From positions 62,001 through 126,000 of the forward strand of contig CANNAN010000005.1 in the NCBI GenBank assembly GCA_947502635.1: a stretch of DNA of 64,000 nucleotides. Direction: 5' to 3'. This document shows, in pieces, positions 7,954-15,881 of the stretch. The first letter of the stretch is position 1. The number at the start of each line of letters is the position of its first letter. The notes below the pieces were generated by a model, which was given only the letters and a program-made list of their open reading frames with translations, made no database searches and was not told the origin of the DNA. The DNA is from an uncultured Flavobacteriaceae bacterium. GTDB lineage: Bacteria; Bacteroidota; Bacteroidia; Flavobacteriales; Flavobacteriaceae. The translations under genes were made by a program, and so were the position numbers.

Positions 7954-8448
7954 TTATTGTTGAGGTTGACTGATTATTTTCTTAGAAACAATAGCATCGC
8001 CAGAAGCTACTAATTGCATCATTTTGTGAGCATACGCTTCAGTTGAGGAATACCCTTTTGCAAACCCTGTTACAGTTTCAACTTCCCAGAAATAATTTCT
8101 TTTAGAATTGTTTTTTGATTCAGTTTTCAAAACAAAGTAGCTTTCAATTTTTGAGGCGTTTACAATTTCTCCAGAGCTTGTTAAAAAAATCATTCGTTTT
8201 GCGTCTTCTACAGAAAGAGAAGTTCCAGAGTAAATACCTTTATTGGTTTCTACTTTCCAGTCATAAACTTTAACTAAGTTTTCATTTGTAATACTTGAGC
8301 TAATAGTTGATGTGTTTGCGTGAGATGTTAAGGTTGTAGCATGAGAGTTTACTATTGATAAAACTACAGTACCGATAATTAAAATTGTTTTTTTACTCAC
8401 GTCATTAATAGTACTTAAGTGTTCGTGAAATTTCTTTGAGATTTTCAT
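7954..8448 (-). CDS. Exported protein with two tandem ~40-residue repeats, unknown function
   Basis: This 164-residue protein has a hydrophobic segment at about 21-35 (signal peptide or anchor), then a Ser/Thr-rich linker. Two homologous units follow, residues about 62-102 and 119-158. They share the pattern Y-x-W-x-V-E-T-x-x-G, then G-x-S, A-x-x-M, and S-G-x-I-V (compare YDWKVETNKG with YFWEVETVTG). I recognise no named family. It is divergent from the sigma factor gene at 8580, sharing a 131-nt intergenic region that carries a GGGTAACAA motif pointing towards this gene. It is probably periplasmic and a target of the linked sigma factor (inference). Confidence 0.7.
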   Translation of the reverse strand: MKISKKFHEHLSTINDVSKKTILIIGTVVLSIVNSHATTLTSHANTSTISSSITNENLVKVYDWKVETNKGIYSGTSLSVEDAKRMIFLTSSGEIVNASKIESYFVLKTESKNNSKRNYFWEVETVTGFAKGYSSTEAYAHKMMQLVASGDAIVSKKIISQPQQ

Positions 8449-8524
8449 GATTTCTAATTTTTATGGATTAATTAAGTGTTTCAGTATTTTACTGTGACAC
8501 CTTTATATCAGGCCCATTTAAAAA

Positions 8525-8533
8525 TTGTTACCC
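8525..8533 (-). promoter_or_regulatory. GGGTAACAA motif (site C)
   Basis: Minus-strand GGGTAACAA stands 77 nt upstream of the two-repeat protein ATG, in the intergenic region shared with the divergent sigma factor gene. TGATAT lies 16 nt after the GTAAC. It is the third copy of this motif within 2.8 kb. Confidence 0.4.
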
Positions 8534-8579
8534 TTTTCTTTCAAAGTTTTTTTTACTTTAGTAGCAAATACAAGGGTTA

Positions 8580-9161
8580 ATGAGTGAAAAAAAAATACAC
8601 GAAGATCAGAAGTATATAGATGGATTGCTTAAAAACAATTCGTTTATTATCCAAGCTATCTATGATAAGTTTGCTCCTAAAGTGATTAACTATATAAAGC
8701 AGAATAGTGGAAATAGTGATAAGGCCCAAGATATTATACAGGATACTTTAATAACTATTTATAATCAGGCGAGTGAAAACAAATTACAATTAACGTGTCC
8801 ATTTGATGCCTATTTCTTTTTGTTATGTAAAAGGAAATGGTTGAATGAATTAAAAAAATCTTCTAGCAAAGAGGTAACAATTAATGAAGATGTGTTATCT
8901 AAAGGTGACGAAGCTCAAGAACTAGCTTTTGAAACATCTGTATTTGGAGAGAAACAAGCTTTATTTACAGAAATGTTTCAGAAATTAGGAACTGCTTGTA
9001 AAGATTTATTAACAGCTACCTTTAAAATAAAATCTATGGAAGAAGTAGCCAAAAGTTTAGGTGTAACATATGCTTATGCTAGAAAAAAGAAATCTTTATG
9101 TATTGGTAAATTGACGGAGCTGGTTCGAGAGTCACCAAAATTTAACCGACTTAATAATTAA
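8580..9161 (+). CDS. Sigma-70 family (ECF-like) RNA polymerase sigma factor
   Basis: The 193-residue protein has region 2 (IYDKFAPKVINYIKQNSGN and DIIQDTLITIYNQ, about 28-62) and region 4 (FQKLGTACKDLLTATF and MEEVAKSLGVTYAYARKKKS, about 138-180). There is no sigma-3 domain, as in ECF-type factors. The acidic linker between the two regions is of usual length. The next gene starts 5 nt after its stop and encodes a membrane protein that looks like an anti-sigma factor. The divergent position opposite envelope proteins, and the repeated GTAAC motif, suggest it drives the neighbouring minus-strand genes; that regulon is inferred. Confidence 0.88.
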   Translation: MSEKKIHEDQKYIDGLLKNNSFIIQAIYDKFAPKVINYIKQNSGNSDKAQDIIQDTLITIYNQASENKLQLTCPFDAYFFLLCKRKWLNELKKSSSKEVTINEDVLSKGDEAQELAFETSVFGEKQALFTEMFQKLGTACKDLLTATFKIKSMEEVAKSLGVTYAYARKKKSLCIGKLTELVRESPKFNRLNN

Positions 9162-9166
9162 TAGCT

Positions 9167-9901
9167 ATGGAAGACCAAAAATATATATTATTCGAATCCT
9201 ACTTATCTAAAGAATTATCTGAAGATGAAATAATTGCTTTTGAATCACGATTAAAAAACGAATCAGATTTCAATCAAGCATTTAATACATATAAAGAACT
9301 AACTTCTTTTTTAGAACATAAACATGATAATGAAGTAGCTTCAACTGCATTTCAGAATAATTTAAAAACCATTTCTAACACGTATTTTGAAAATAAAGAA
9401 ACAGATAAAAAAGTAGTTCGTTTTAAACCTTGGCAATATGCTATGGCAGCGAGTATTGTTTTATTAATGGGGATTTTTACTTTTAACAATTTTTCGAATC
9501 CTTCTTTTAATGATTACAATAATTATGAAACTATTAGTTTAACCGTAAGAGGTGAGCAAGAAGACCTTTTAAAAGCAGCCGAAAATGCTTTTAATAATAA
9601 AGATTTTGCTGAAGCTGAAGTTGTTTTTGGGGAGTTACTAGCCAAAGATGATTCGAATAAAGAATTGCAATTATATAGAAGTATTACACTATTAGAATTA
9701 GATAAATTTGATGAAGCCGATAGTTTGTTTGGTCGACTTTCTAATTCGCCATCAGTTTATAAAAATAAAGCAATATGGTATTTAGCTTTAAGTAAATTAA
9801 AACAGAAAAACCATGATGCCTGTTTAGAAATATTAAAAACGATACCAGAAGACGTAGATGATTATATACAGGCACAAGAGCTTATTAAGAAATTAGATTA
9901 A
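9167..9901 (+). CDS. Membrane TPR protein, probable anti-sigma-like partner
   Basis: The 244-residue protein has a cytoplasmic N-terminus (ESYLSKELSEDEIIAFESRL, similar in pattern to anti-sigma N-termini but without a zinc His/Cys motif). One transmembrane helix lies at about 89-109 (YAMAASIVLLMGIFTF). A periplasmic TPR-like domain with repeated AENAFNNKDFAEAEVVFGEL-type helices fills the rest. It is 5 nt from the sigma gene and two hairpin terminators follow. The architecture fits a transmembrane regulator that binds the sigma factor inside and senses envelope partners outside, such as the TPR-CHAT protein. The functional link is inference. Confidence 0.75.
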   Translation: MEDQKYILFESYLSKELSEDEIIAFESRLKNESDFNQAFNTYKELTSFLEHKHDNEVASTAFQNNLKTISNTYFENKETDKKVVRFKPWQYAMAASIVLLMGIFTFNNFSNPSFNDYNNYETISLTVRGEQEDLLKAAENAFNNKDFAEAEVVFGELLAKDDSNKELQLYRSITLLELDKFDEADSLFGRLSNSPSVYKNKAIWYLALSKLKQKNHDACLEILKTIPEDVDDYIQAQELIKKLD

Positions 9902-9912
9902 TATAAAGAATT

Positions 9913-9938
9913 CCTCTGTGCCATGTGTCAGGGGTTTT
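9913..9938 (+). terminator. Intrinsic terminator of the sigma/TPR operon
   Basis: CCTCTG (9913-9918) pairs with CAGGGG (9929-9934, one G·T), followed by TTTTCTTTT. It starts 12 nt after the stop codon. Confidence 0.6.
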
Positions 9939-10012
9939 CTTTTGCCTTTTTCCAAAGGAGAGGTTAGAGCTGTCTTTTTGATAATTCTGGGTGAGATAAA
10001 TAAAGATATTTC

Positions 10013-10045
10013 AAGCCCGTTAGTTTTTTAGCTTGACGGGTTTTT
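10013..10045 (+). terminator. Second hairpin terminator
   Basis: AAGCCCGT (10013-10020) pairs with ACGGGTTT (10036-10043, one G·T), with a T-run directly attached. Just beyond, AATTCGTG is directly repeated at 10056 and 10065. Confidence 0.6.
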
Positions 10046-10104
10046 CATTGTTGAAAATTCGTGAAATTCGTGTCAAACTTTAAATACTTCATTATTTTTA
10101 CCAA

Positions 10105-10872
10105 ATGATTATTACAGACACACACACCCATTTATATAGTGAGGCATTTGATGAAGATAGAAGCGAGATGATTGATCGTGCCATAGCACAAGGGGTCTCT
10201 CGGTTTTTTATTCCAGCAATAGATTCTGAGTATACAGAAGCAATGCTTCAACTCGAAAAAGACTATCCCGATAATATGTTTTTAATGATGGGGTTACACC
10301 CAACACATGTAAAAGACAATTATAAGGAAGAGCTTAAGCACGTTGAAGACATGCTCGCAAAGCGACATTTTTATGCTATAGGTGAAATAGGTATAGATTT
10401 ATATTGGGATAAATCAACATTAAAGATTCAACAAGAAGCATTCAGACATCAAATTAAACTTGCGAAACGCTATAAATTACCAATAGTAATACATTGCAGA
10501 GACGCTTTTGATGAAATATTTGACGTTTTAGAAGCAGAAAAGAGTGATGACCTATTCGGCATTTTCCATTGCTTTACGGGAACATTAGAGCAAGCCCATC
10601 AAGCTATTTCTTATAATATGAAATTAGGTATAGGTGGAGTTGTTACTTTTAAGAATGGTAAGATTGATACTTTTTTAAATCAAATAGACATAAAGCATCT
10701 TGTTTTAGAAACAGATGCTCCTTATTTGGCTCCAGTGCCTTATAGGGGAAAGCGAAATGAAAGTGCTTATGTAATAAAAGTGTTAGAAAGGCTAGTAGAC
10801 ATATATGATGTACCTTTAGAAGATATAGCAGCAGTAACTACTCAAAACTCTAAAGATGTTTTTAAAGTTTAA
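10105..10872 (+). CDS. tatD: TatD family metal-dependent hydrolase
   Basis: At 255 residues it has the usual family length. Metal ligands are in TDTHTHLY (residues about 4-11), IGEIGIDLYW, VIHCRDAFD, FHCFTG and ETDAPYLAP (acidic ligand near residue 205). The fold is a TIM-barrel amidohydrolase. TatD proteins are cytoplasmic magnesium-dependent DNases acting on 3' ends. The next gene, a type I asparaginase, starts 3 nt after the stop, an arrangement common in flavobacteria and consistent with a two-gene operon. Nothing unusual is seen. Confidence 0.93.
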   Translation: MIITDTHTHLYSEAFDEDRSEMIDRAIAQGVSRFFIPAIDSEYTEAMLQLEKDYPDNMFLMMGLHPTHVKDNYKEELKHVEDMLAKRHFYAIGEIGIDLYWDKSTLKIQQEAFRHQIKLAKRYKLPIVIHCRDAFDEIFDVLEAEKSDDLFGIFHCFTGTLEQAHQAISYNMKLGIGGVVTFKNGKIDTFLNQIDIKHLVLETDAPYLAPVPYRGKRNESAYVIKVLERLVDIYDVPLEDIAAVTTQNSKDVFKV

Positions 10873-10875
10873 AAT

Positions 10876-11907
10876 ATGAGCGATATAAAACCAAACATAT
10901 TACTAATATACACTGGAGGTACTATTGGTATGGTTAAAGATTTTAAAACAGGATCACTACGTGCATTCGATTTTAAAACGCTTTTAGAAAAAATTCCAGA
11001 ATTACAGCTTTTAGATTGTAATATTGATACAATATCATTTGAGGAACCTATAGATTCAAGTAATATGAGTCCAAAATATTGGATTCAAATTGCAGAAATA
11101 ATAGAAACACGTTATAAAGATTTTGATGGGTTTGTGGTTTTACATGGGAGTGATACGATGAGTTATACGGCTTCGGCGTTGAGTTTTATGCTGGAAAATT
11201 TAGCAAAACCAGTCATATTTACAGGATCTCAGTTACCAATAGGAGATTTAAGAACCGATGCCAAAGAAAATTTAATCACATCCATACAAGTGGCTTCATT
11301 ACAAAGTAAGGATAGCCCTTTAATTAAAGAAGTGTGTTTGTATTTTGAATATAAACTGTATAGAGCTAATAGAACTACAAAAATAAATGCTGAACATTTT
11401 GAAGCTTTTGCATCTTTAAACTATCCTGATTTGGCTGAGTCTGGTGTTCATTTAAAAGTTAATGAAGAACATTTATTTAAACCCGATTTAAATAAAGTTC
11501 TAAAGATTCATAAAAAATTAGATCATAATATCGCATTAATAAAACTTTTTCCTGGTATTAAAGAAAGTCTGTTACAAAGTATTTTTAATACTCCAGATTT
11601 GAAAGCTATCATAATTGAAACGTATGGTTCTGGGAATTGTACTACAGAAAAATGGTTTCTTAATATGCTAAAAAAACATATTTTAAAAGGGATTTATATT
11701 ATAAATATTACTCAATGTTCTGGCGGAAGTGTCATGATGGGGCATTATGAAACGAGTAATGAGCTAAAAAATATAGGTGTTATTTCAGGAAAAGACATCA
11801 CAACAGAGGCTGCAATCAGTAAATTAATGTATTTATTAGGACAAAATATTTCTGGTAATCGCCTCAAAACCATCTACGAATCACCTTTAAGAGGTGAAAT
11901 GTCTTAA
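10876..11907 (+). CDS. ansA: Type I L-asparaginase
   Basis: The 343-residue protein has both catalytic threonine motifs: LLIYTGGTIGMV near the N-terminus and VVLHGSDTMSYTASAL at about 92-107. The TGSQLP and RTDAKENL segments of cytoplasmic asparaginases follow. It lacks a signal peptide, so it should be the cytoplasmic, low-affinity enzyme hydrolysing asparagine to aspartate and ammonia. The C-terminal domain (VISGKDITTEAAISKLMYLL) is complete. It follows tatD with a 3-nt gap, probably in one transcript. Confidence 0.92.
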   Translation: MSDIKPNILLIYTGGTIGMVKDFKTGSLRAFDFKTLLEKIPELQLLDCNIDTISFEEPIDSSNMSPKYWIQIAEIIETRYKDFDGFVVLHGSDTMSYTASALSFMLENLAKPVIFTGSQLPIGDLRTDAKENLITSIQVASLQSKDSPLIKEVCLYFEYKLYRANRTTKINAEHFEAFASLNYPDLAESGVHLKVNEEHLFKPDLNKVLKIHKKLDHNIALIKLFPGIKESLLQSIFNTPDLKAIIIETYGSGNCTTEKWFLNMLKKHILKGIYIINITQCSGGSVMMGHYETSNELKNIGVISGKDITTEAAISKLMYLLGQNISGNRLKTIYESPLRGEMS

Positions 11908-11985
11908 AATTAACTCTCAAAATTTTAGCGTTCAAAGTTTTTTTTGTTATTTGAGCCCCTGTAATTAAAGTGCAATTAAAATTAC

Positions 11986-12073
11986 AGAGAGGTGGCCGAG
12001 TGGTCGAAGGCGCACGCCTGGAAAGTGTGTATACGTCAAAAGCGTATCGAGGGTTCGAATCCCTTCCTCTCTG
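11986..12073 (+). tRNA. tRNA-Ser (anticodon GGA)
   Basis: The acceptor stem AGAGAGG (11986-11992) pairs with CCTCTCT (12066-12072). The anticodon stem CACGC/GTGTG encloses the loop CTGGAAA, giving anticodon GGA at 12020-12022. A long variable arm (TATACG...CGTATC) and a TTCGAAT T-loop are present, as expected for a type II serine tRNA. CCA is not encoded. Confidence 0.97.
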
Positions 12074-12146
12074 CTGTTATTTTATTTTTAATTGCTTTTT
12101 TTTTAATATCTTTAACACTTTAACTAATATATTTAAGATCTAGAAC

Positions 12147-12926
12147 ATGAAAAGATTATTTTCTATCCTTGCCATTACAGGAATGATGGCATTTGGGACT
12201 ACTAACGCAACAACAATTGCAAACACAAATACAGCTGTAACAACTACTACTGTTAGTACAATTCAAGAAGAGACTACAGCTGCGGCTGATGAGCCTCTTG
12301 GATTTCATCAAGAATTGAAAAAACGTTTTATTGAAGGTGGTGCTGGCTTTATGGGAATTGTATTACTATGTTTAATTCTTGGATTAGCAATTGCTATAGA
12401 AAGAATTATCTTTTTAAACCTTTCAACAACTAATACAAAAAAATTAACACAAAGTGTTGAAGATGCTTTATCTTCAGGAGGTGTTGAAGCTGCAAAAGAA
12501 GTATGCAGAAATACAAAAGGACCTATCGCTTCTATTTATTACCAAGGATTAGATAGAACAGACGAAGGCATTGAAGCTGCTGAGAAAGCAGTGGTAGCTT
12601 ACGGAGGTGTTCAAATGGGACAATTAGAGAAAAATGTATCTTGGATTTCATTATTTATCGCCTTGGCACCAATGCTTGGTTTCATGGGTACGGTAATAGG
12701 TATGATTCAAGCATTCGATAAAATTGAAGCTGCTGGAGATATGCAACCATCTCTTGTTGCTGGTGGTATTAAAGTAGCACTTTTAACAACCGTATTTGGT
12801 TTGATAGTAGCTATTATACTTCAAATTTTTTACAATTATATTATTGCTAAAATTGATAGTATTGTTAACGATATGGAAGATGCTTCTATTACGTTAATGG
12901 ATCTATTAATTAGAAATAAAAAGTAA
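12147..12926 (+). CDS. exbB: ExbB/TolQ/MotA-family proton channel protein
   Basis: The 259-residue protein has an N-terminal hydrophobic segment, a Thr-rich linker, a transmembrane helix (GFMGIVLLCLILGLAIAIER, about 70-89), a cytoplasmic domain, and the paired helices of the MotA/TolQ/ExbB family (WISLFIALAPMLGFMGTVIG and KVALLTTVFGLIVAIILQIF). This channel energises TonB by proton flow and would drive the TonB receptors elsewhere in the window. The N-terminal extension before helix 1 is typical of flavobacterial ExbB. It is followed by a small membrane protein and two ExbD genes in tight order, so it heads an operon. It starts 73 nt after tRNA-Ser. Confidence 0.92.
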   Translation: MKRLFSILAITGMMAFGTTNATTIANTNTAVTTTTVSTIQEETTAAADEPLGFHQELKKRFIEGGAGFMGIVLLCLILGLAIAIERIIFLNLSTTNTKKLTQSVEDALSSGGVEAAKEVCRNTKGPIASIYYQGLDRTDEGIEAAEKAVVAYGGVQMGQLEKNVSWISLFIALAPMLGFMGTVIGMIQAFDKIEAAGDMQPSLVAGGIKVALLTTVFGLIVAIILQIFYNYIIAKIDSIVNDMEDASITLMDLLIRNKK

Positions 12927-12945
12927 TAATTAAATATAAAAAATT

Positions 12946-13377
12946 ATGAAATTACATAAAATTTTAAAAATAATAGCTTTCGCACTTGCTATTATTGGCG
13001 CGATTTTTGCGCTAATGATTATAGCAGGAGACGATGAAAGTGCTCTGAGTATGAGTGGTAATATGCTATATATTGCATATGTCATACTTGGATTAATATT
13101 GGTAATGGTTTTATTATTTGTTCTAAAAGGACTATTTGCAGGCAATATTAAAAAGACATTGATGACCGTTGGTGCATTTTTGGCCATAATCATTATTTCT
13201 TATTCTATCTCTTCAGGAACAGATTTAGATTTAACACCTTTTACAGATAAAGGATTAGATGTTAATGAAACGACATCTAAACAAGTGGGAGCTGGATTAT
13301 ATACATTTTATGTATTAGCTTTTTTAGCTATTGCAGCAATGGCGTATTCTGGAGTTAAAAAAATATTTAATAAATAA
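12946..13377 (+). CDS. Small four-helix membrane protein in the exbBD operon
   Basis: This 143-residue protein has four predicted transmembrane helices: ILKIIAFALAIIGAIFALMI, MLYIAYVILGLILVMVLLFV, TLMTVGAFLAIIIISYSI and LYTFYVLAFLAIAAMAYSGV. A short polar loop lies between helices 3 and 4. I do not know a named family. Its position between exbB and exbD (19-nt and 3-nt gaps) implies a role in the same energising complex, for example assembly or structural support. Homologues in the same position are common in flavobacteria, as far as I recall. Confidence 0.75.
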   Translation: MKLHKILKIIAFALAIIGAIFALMIIAGDDESALSMSGNMLYIAYVILGLILVMVLLFVLKGLFAGNIKKTLMTVGAFLAIIIISYSISSGTDLDLTPFTDKGLDVNETTSKQVGAGLYTFYVLAFLAIAAMAYSGVKKIFNK

Positions 13378-13380
13378 ATT

Positions 13381-13968
13381 ATGGCAAAAAGAGCAGCACC
13401 AGAAGTAAATGCAGGCTCCATGGCCGACATTGCATTCTTACTATTAATATTTTTCTTAGTAACAACGACTATTGAAACAGATTCTGGAATTAATAGAAAA
13501 CTTCCGCCAATGGAAGAATCTGAGGAAGATGTTGTTATCAAGCAAAGAAATATTTTTACTGTTTTATTAAATGGTAAAGATCAATTACTTGTAGAAGATG
13601 AACTAATGGAACTTAAAGATTTAAGAGCAGCAGCTGTTGAATTTTTAGATAACGGAGGCGATGGATCTTGTGACTACTGTAAAGGAACGAAAGATAAATC
13701 ATCTTCTGATAACCCAGATAAAGCAATTATATCTTTAAAGAATGAGCGTGAAACAACTTATAAAACTTATATAGCTGTTCAAAATGAATTAGTGGCAGCT
13801 TATAATCAATTAAGGGATACCAGATCTCAAGCGCTATATGGAAAATCTTTTGCTGAAATGCAAGCAGATTATAAAGATGTAAACTGGCCAGGGAACAAGG
13901 ACAATTTAAAAGCGAAGATTGATCAAATTAAAGTTGATTATCCTCAAAAGCTTTCAGAAGTACAATAA
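13381..13968 (+). CDS. exbD: ExbD/TolR-family biopolymer transport protein (first copy)
   Basis: At 195 residues it is longer than classic ExbD. The N-terminal membrane helix carries the family motif with the conserved Asp (NAGSMADIAFLLLIFFLVTT, about 10-29). The periplasmic domain includes the PPMEES and NIFTVLLNGKDQLLVE segments. An extra stretch with a CDYC motif and a charged coiled region follows (about 96-185) that is absent from short ExbDs. It should pair with the ExbB above to transmit proton-motive force to TonB. It is directly followed by a second ExbD. Confidence 0.9.
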   Translation: MAKRAAPEVNAGSMADIAFLLLIFFLVTTTIETDSGINRKLPPMEESEEDVVIKQRNIFTVLLNGKDQLLVEDELMELKDLRAAAVEFLDNGGDGSCDYCKGTKDKSSSDNPDKAIISLKNERETTYKTYIAVQNELVAAYNQLRDTRSQALYGKSFAEMQADYKDVNWPGNKDNLKAKIDQIKVDYPQKLSEVQ

Positions 13969-13984
13969 TTTAACATTTATAAAT

Positions 13985-14461
13985 ATGTCTAAATTTAAAA
14001 AGAAAAAGAGCGGCGATATGCCAGCGGTAAATACAGCATCTTTACCAGATATTGTATTTATGCTATTATTCTTCTTTATGGTGGCTACAGTAATGAGGCA
14101 AAATACCCTAAAAATTGATAATAATTTACCGTTTGCAGATCAAGTAGAAAAACTGGATAAAAAAGATCTAGTGATGTATATCTATGCTGGTAAACCAAGT
14201 GCTAATTATACGCAGTATGGTAATGAAGCAAGAATACAGCTTAATGATGATTTTGCTAGTGTAAAAGATGTAGCTGCTTTTATTGCTGCGGAACGAGCGG
14301 GTAAACGTGAAGAGTTAATACCGTTTTTAACAACGGCTTTAAAAGTAGATAGTGATGCTAATATGGGATTGATTGGAGATATTAAGCAGGAGTTAAGAAA
14401 AGTGAATGCGCTTAAAATTAACTACACTACTAAAAAAGGTTCTGTACTAGGGAGAGATTAG
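13985..14461 (+). CDS. exbD: ExbD/TolR-family biopolymer transport protein (second copy)
   Basis: I start this at 13985 (158 residues, MSKFKKKKSGDMPAVNTASL); an upstream in-frame ATG at 13919 would overlap the previous gene and precede the standard basic N-terminus. The membrane helix has the conserved Asp (LPDIVFMLLFFFMVATVM). The periplasmic part is complete (IAAERAGKREELIPFLTTA). Two ExbD paralogues in one operon are usual in Bacteroidota and suggest a heteromeric ExbD ring. A perfect palindromic terminator follows. Confidence 0.9.
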   Translation: MSKFKKKKSGDMPAVNTASLPDIVFMLLFFFMVATVMRQNTLKIDNNLPFADQVEKLDKKDLVMYIYAGKPSANYTQYGNEARIQLNDDFASVKDVAAFIAAERAGKREELIPFLTTALKVDSDANMGLIGDIKQELRKVNALKINYTTKKGSVLGRD

Positions 14462-14490
14462 TTTTATACTCTTAAAATAACTTTATATAC

Positions 14491-14528
14491 AAAGGCGTTT
14501 TGATTAATCAAAACGCCTTTTAATTTTT
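14491..14528 (+). terminator. Intrinsic terminator of the exbBD operon
   Basis: Positions 14491-14520 form a perfect 30-nt palindrome (AAAGGCGTTTTGA, TTAA loop, then its complement), followed by a T-rich tail. It lies 30 nt after the second exbD. Confidence 0.85.
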
Positions 14529-14588
14529 TAAAATTTAGACAATTTTGGTTATAATTGTATCCAGGTATATAAAATAATATCATTATTA

Positions 14589-15281
14589 ATGAAACAACTA
14601 TTTGTTACGATAATTTTTTTAATGAATTTTGTGTGTTGCTTTGCCCAAGAAATTAATGAGCAAGTTATTGACTCACTTTATAAGGAAGATCAATTTTATG
14701 CAGGTGTCACTTATAATTTATTAGGAAATAAACCAAAAGAGGTTTCGCAAAGTGGCTTTTCTTTAGGGTTTCATTTGGGGTTTATTAAAGATATGCCCAT
14801 TAATAAAAATAGAAATATAGCCATAGGTATAGGGCTTGGGTATTCCGCTAATTCATATAATCAAAACTTACTCATAGATAAAGATGCTACAGGTAATACC
14901 ACTTATACCGTTTTAAATAATAGTAGTACATACGCTAAAAACAAATTCTCAAGTCACTTAATTGAATTTCCTATTGAGTTTAGGTGGCGAACATCTACAG
15001 CAACAGATTACAACTTTTGGCGCATTTATACGGGTTTTAAGCTAGGTTATATGTTAGCACATACTACCAAGTACAGAGGCGATCTAGGAAAGCTTAGGCA
15101 TAGTAATATTAATGATTTTAATGACTTTCAATATGGCTTAACACTTAGTGCTGGATACAATACATGGAATCTATTTTTGTATTATGCTTTGAATCCTATT
15201 TTTTCTGGTGATGCTAGTTTAAATGGAAATCAAATTGATATGAATGCTATAAAAATTGGTTTGATGTTTTATATTCTATAA
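14589..15281 (+). CDS. Outer-membrane beta-barrel protein (PorT-like porin family)
   Basis: The 230-residue protein has a signal peptide (FLMNFVCCFAQE) and a barrel-like alternating sequence, with segments such as GFSLGFHLGF, RNIAIGIGLGYS and WRIYTGFKLGYM. It ends ...IKIGLMFYIL. Length and layout match the OMP_b-brl_2/PorT-like family of Bacteroidota. PorT itself is a type IX secretion component; I cannot say from sequence alone that this is PorT rather than a related porin. It lies behind the exbBD terminator and converges with the next gene, overlapping it by 6 nt. Confidence 0.72.
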   Translation: MKQLFVTIIFLMNFVCCFAQEINEQVIDSLYKEDQFYAGVTYNLLGNKPKEVSQSGFSLGFHLGFIKDMPINKNRNIAIGIGLGYSANSYNQNLLIDKDATGNTTYTVLNNSSTYAKNKFSSHLIEFPIEFRWRTSTATDYNFWRIYTGFKLGYMLAHTTKYRGDLGKLRHSNINDFNDFQYGLTLSAGYNTWNLFLYYALNPIFSGDASLNGNQIDMNAIKIGLMFYIL

Positions 15282-15881
15282 CCAATAAGGAACTAAAATT
15301 AATTGGGGAATCATTCCGATAAAAATGCCCATAATTAGCTCTTTGTAAGTGTGTGCATTTAAGTGTAGTCTGGATGTAGCTACTGCACCCATTATGATGA
15401 CCATTAAAGCCAATGTATTATTAATATTTATGCTAAAATGGATACTTAAGATAACAAGGAACATGAATAATCCAGAAATAGCAATCATATGGATACTTGC
15501 CTTGAATTTAAAAAAAGCGAGCATTAAACAGGCCATGGTAGAGATTAATATGCCTACAAAGAAAAAATAGAGTTCTATGACTTGAGAAGGTGTTATAATA
15601 CGTTGTAGTATAATTATAATTACAAAGCAGTTTAGTATTAAAGGGATAATACGCTCGTTGGTAGTCTCCAGATAAATTGATTTTACTTTGCCCAATGTTT
15701 TTAATAAAAAATAAAGCAGAATAGGCAAAATAACAGTTAATATAAAAAGAGATACTAGCTTGGCTTTTACAATTTCTTCTGGAATGAATCGTGGTGAATT
15801 ACGAAAATAGAACAACACCCCCAATAGGGGCATTAATAATGGATGAAAAATATATGAGATACTTCTTAGTATTTTATCCAT
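15276..15881 (-). CDS. Polytopic membrane protein, PAP2-superfamily-like
   Basis: This 201-residue protein has about six membrane helices. Conserved-looking elements are KASIHMIAISGLFMF and ATSRLHLNAHTYKELIMG near the C-terminus. The histidine positions recall the H...SRxxLxxH layout of membrane PAP2 phosphatases, although the full KX6RP motif is not evident, so catalysis is uncertain. It starts where rpoN ends (sharing position 15881), so it is translated right after sigma-54. Similar proteins are usually annotated as hypothetical in flavobacteria. Confidence 0.65.
   Translation of the reverse strand: MDKILRSISYIFHPLLMPLLGVLFYFRNSPRFIPEEIVKAKLVSLFILTVILPILLYFLLKTLGKVKSIYLETTNERIIPLILNCFVIIIILQRIITPSQVIELYFFFVGILISTMACLMLAFFKFKASIHMIAISGLFMFLVILSIHFSININNTLALMVIIMGAVATSRLHLNAHTYKELIMGIFIGMIPQLILVPYWL

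Noticed and set aside
10056-10072. AATTCGTG direct repeat as an operator of tatD
   Set aside because: Two 8-nt copies only, and tatD is not a regulated-type gene; I see no other support.
15349-15570. Plus-strand frame with hydrophobic segments
   Set aside because: It is the complement of a polytopic membrane protein; reverse frames of such genes often look hydrophobic.
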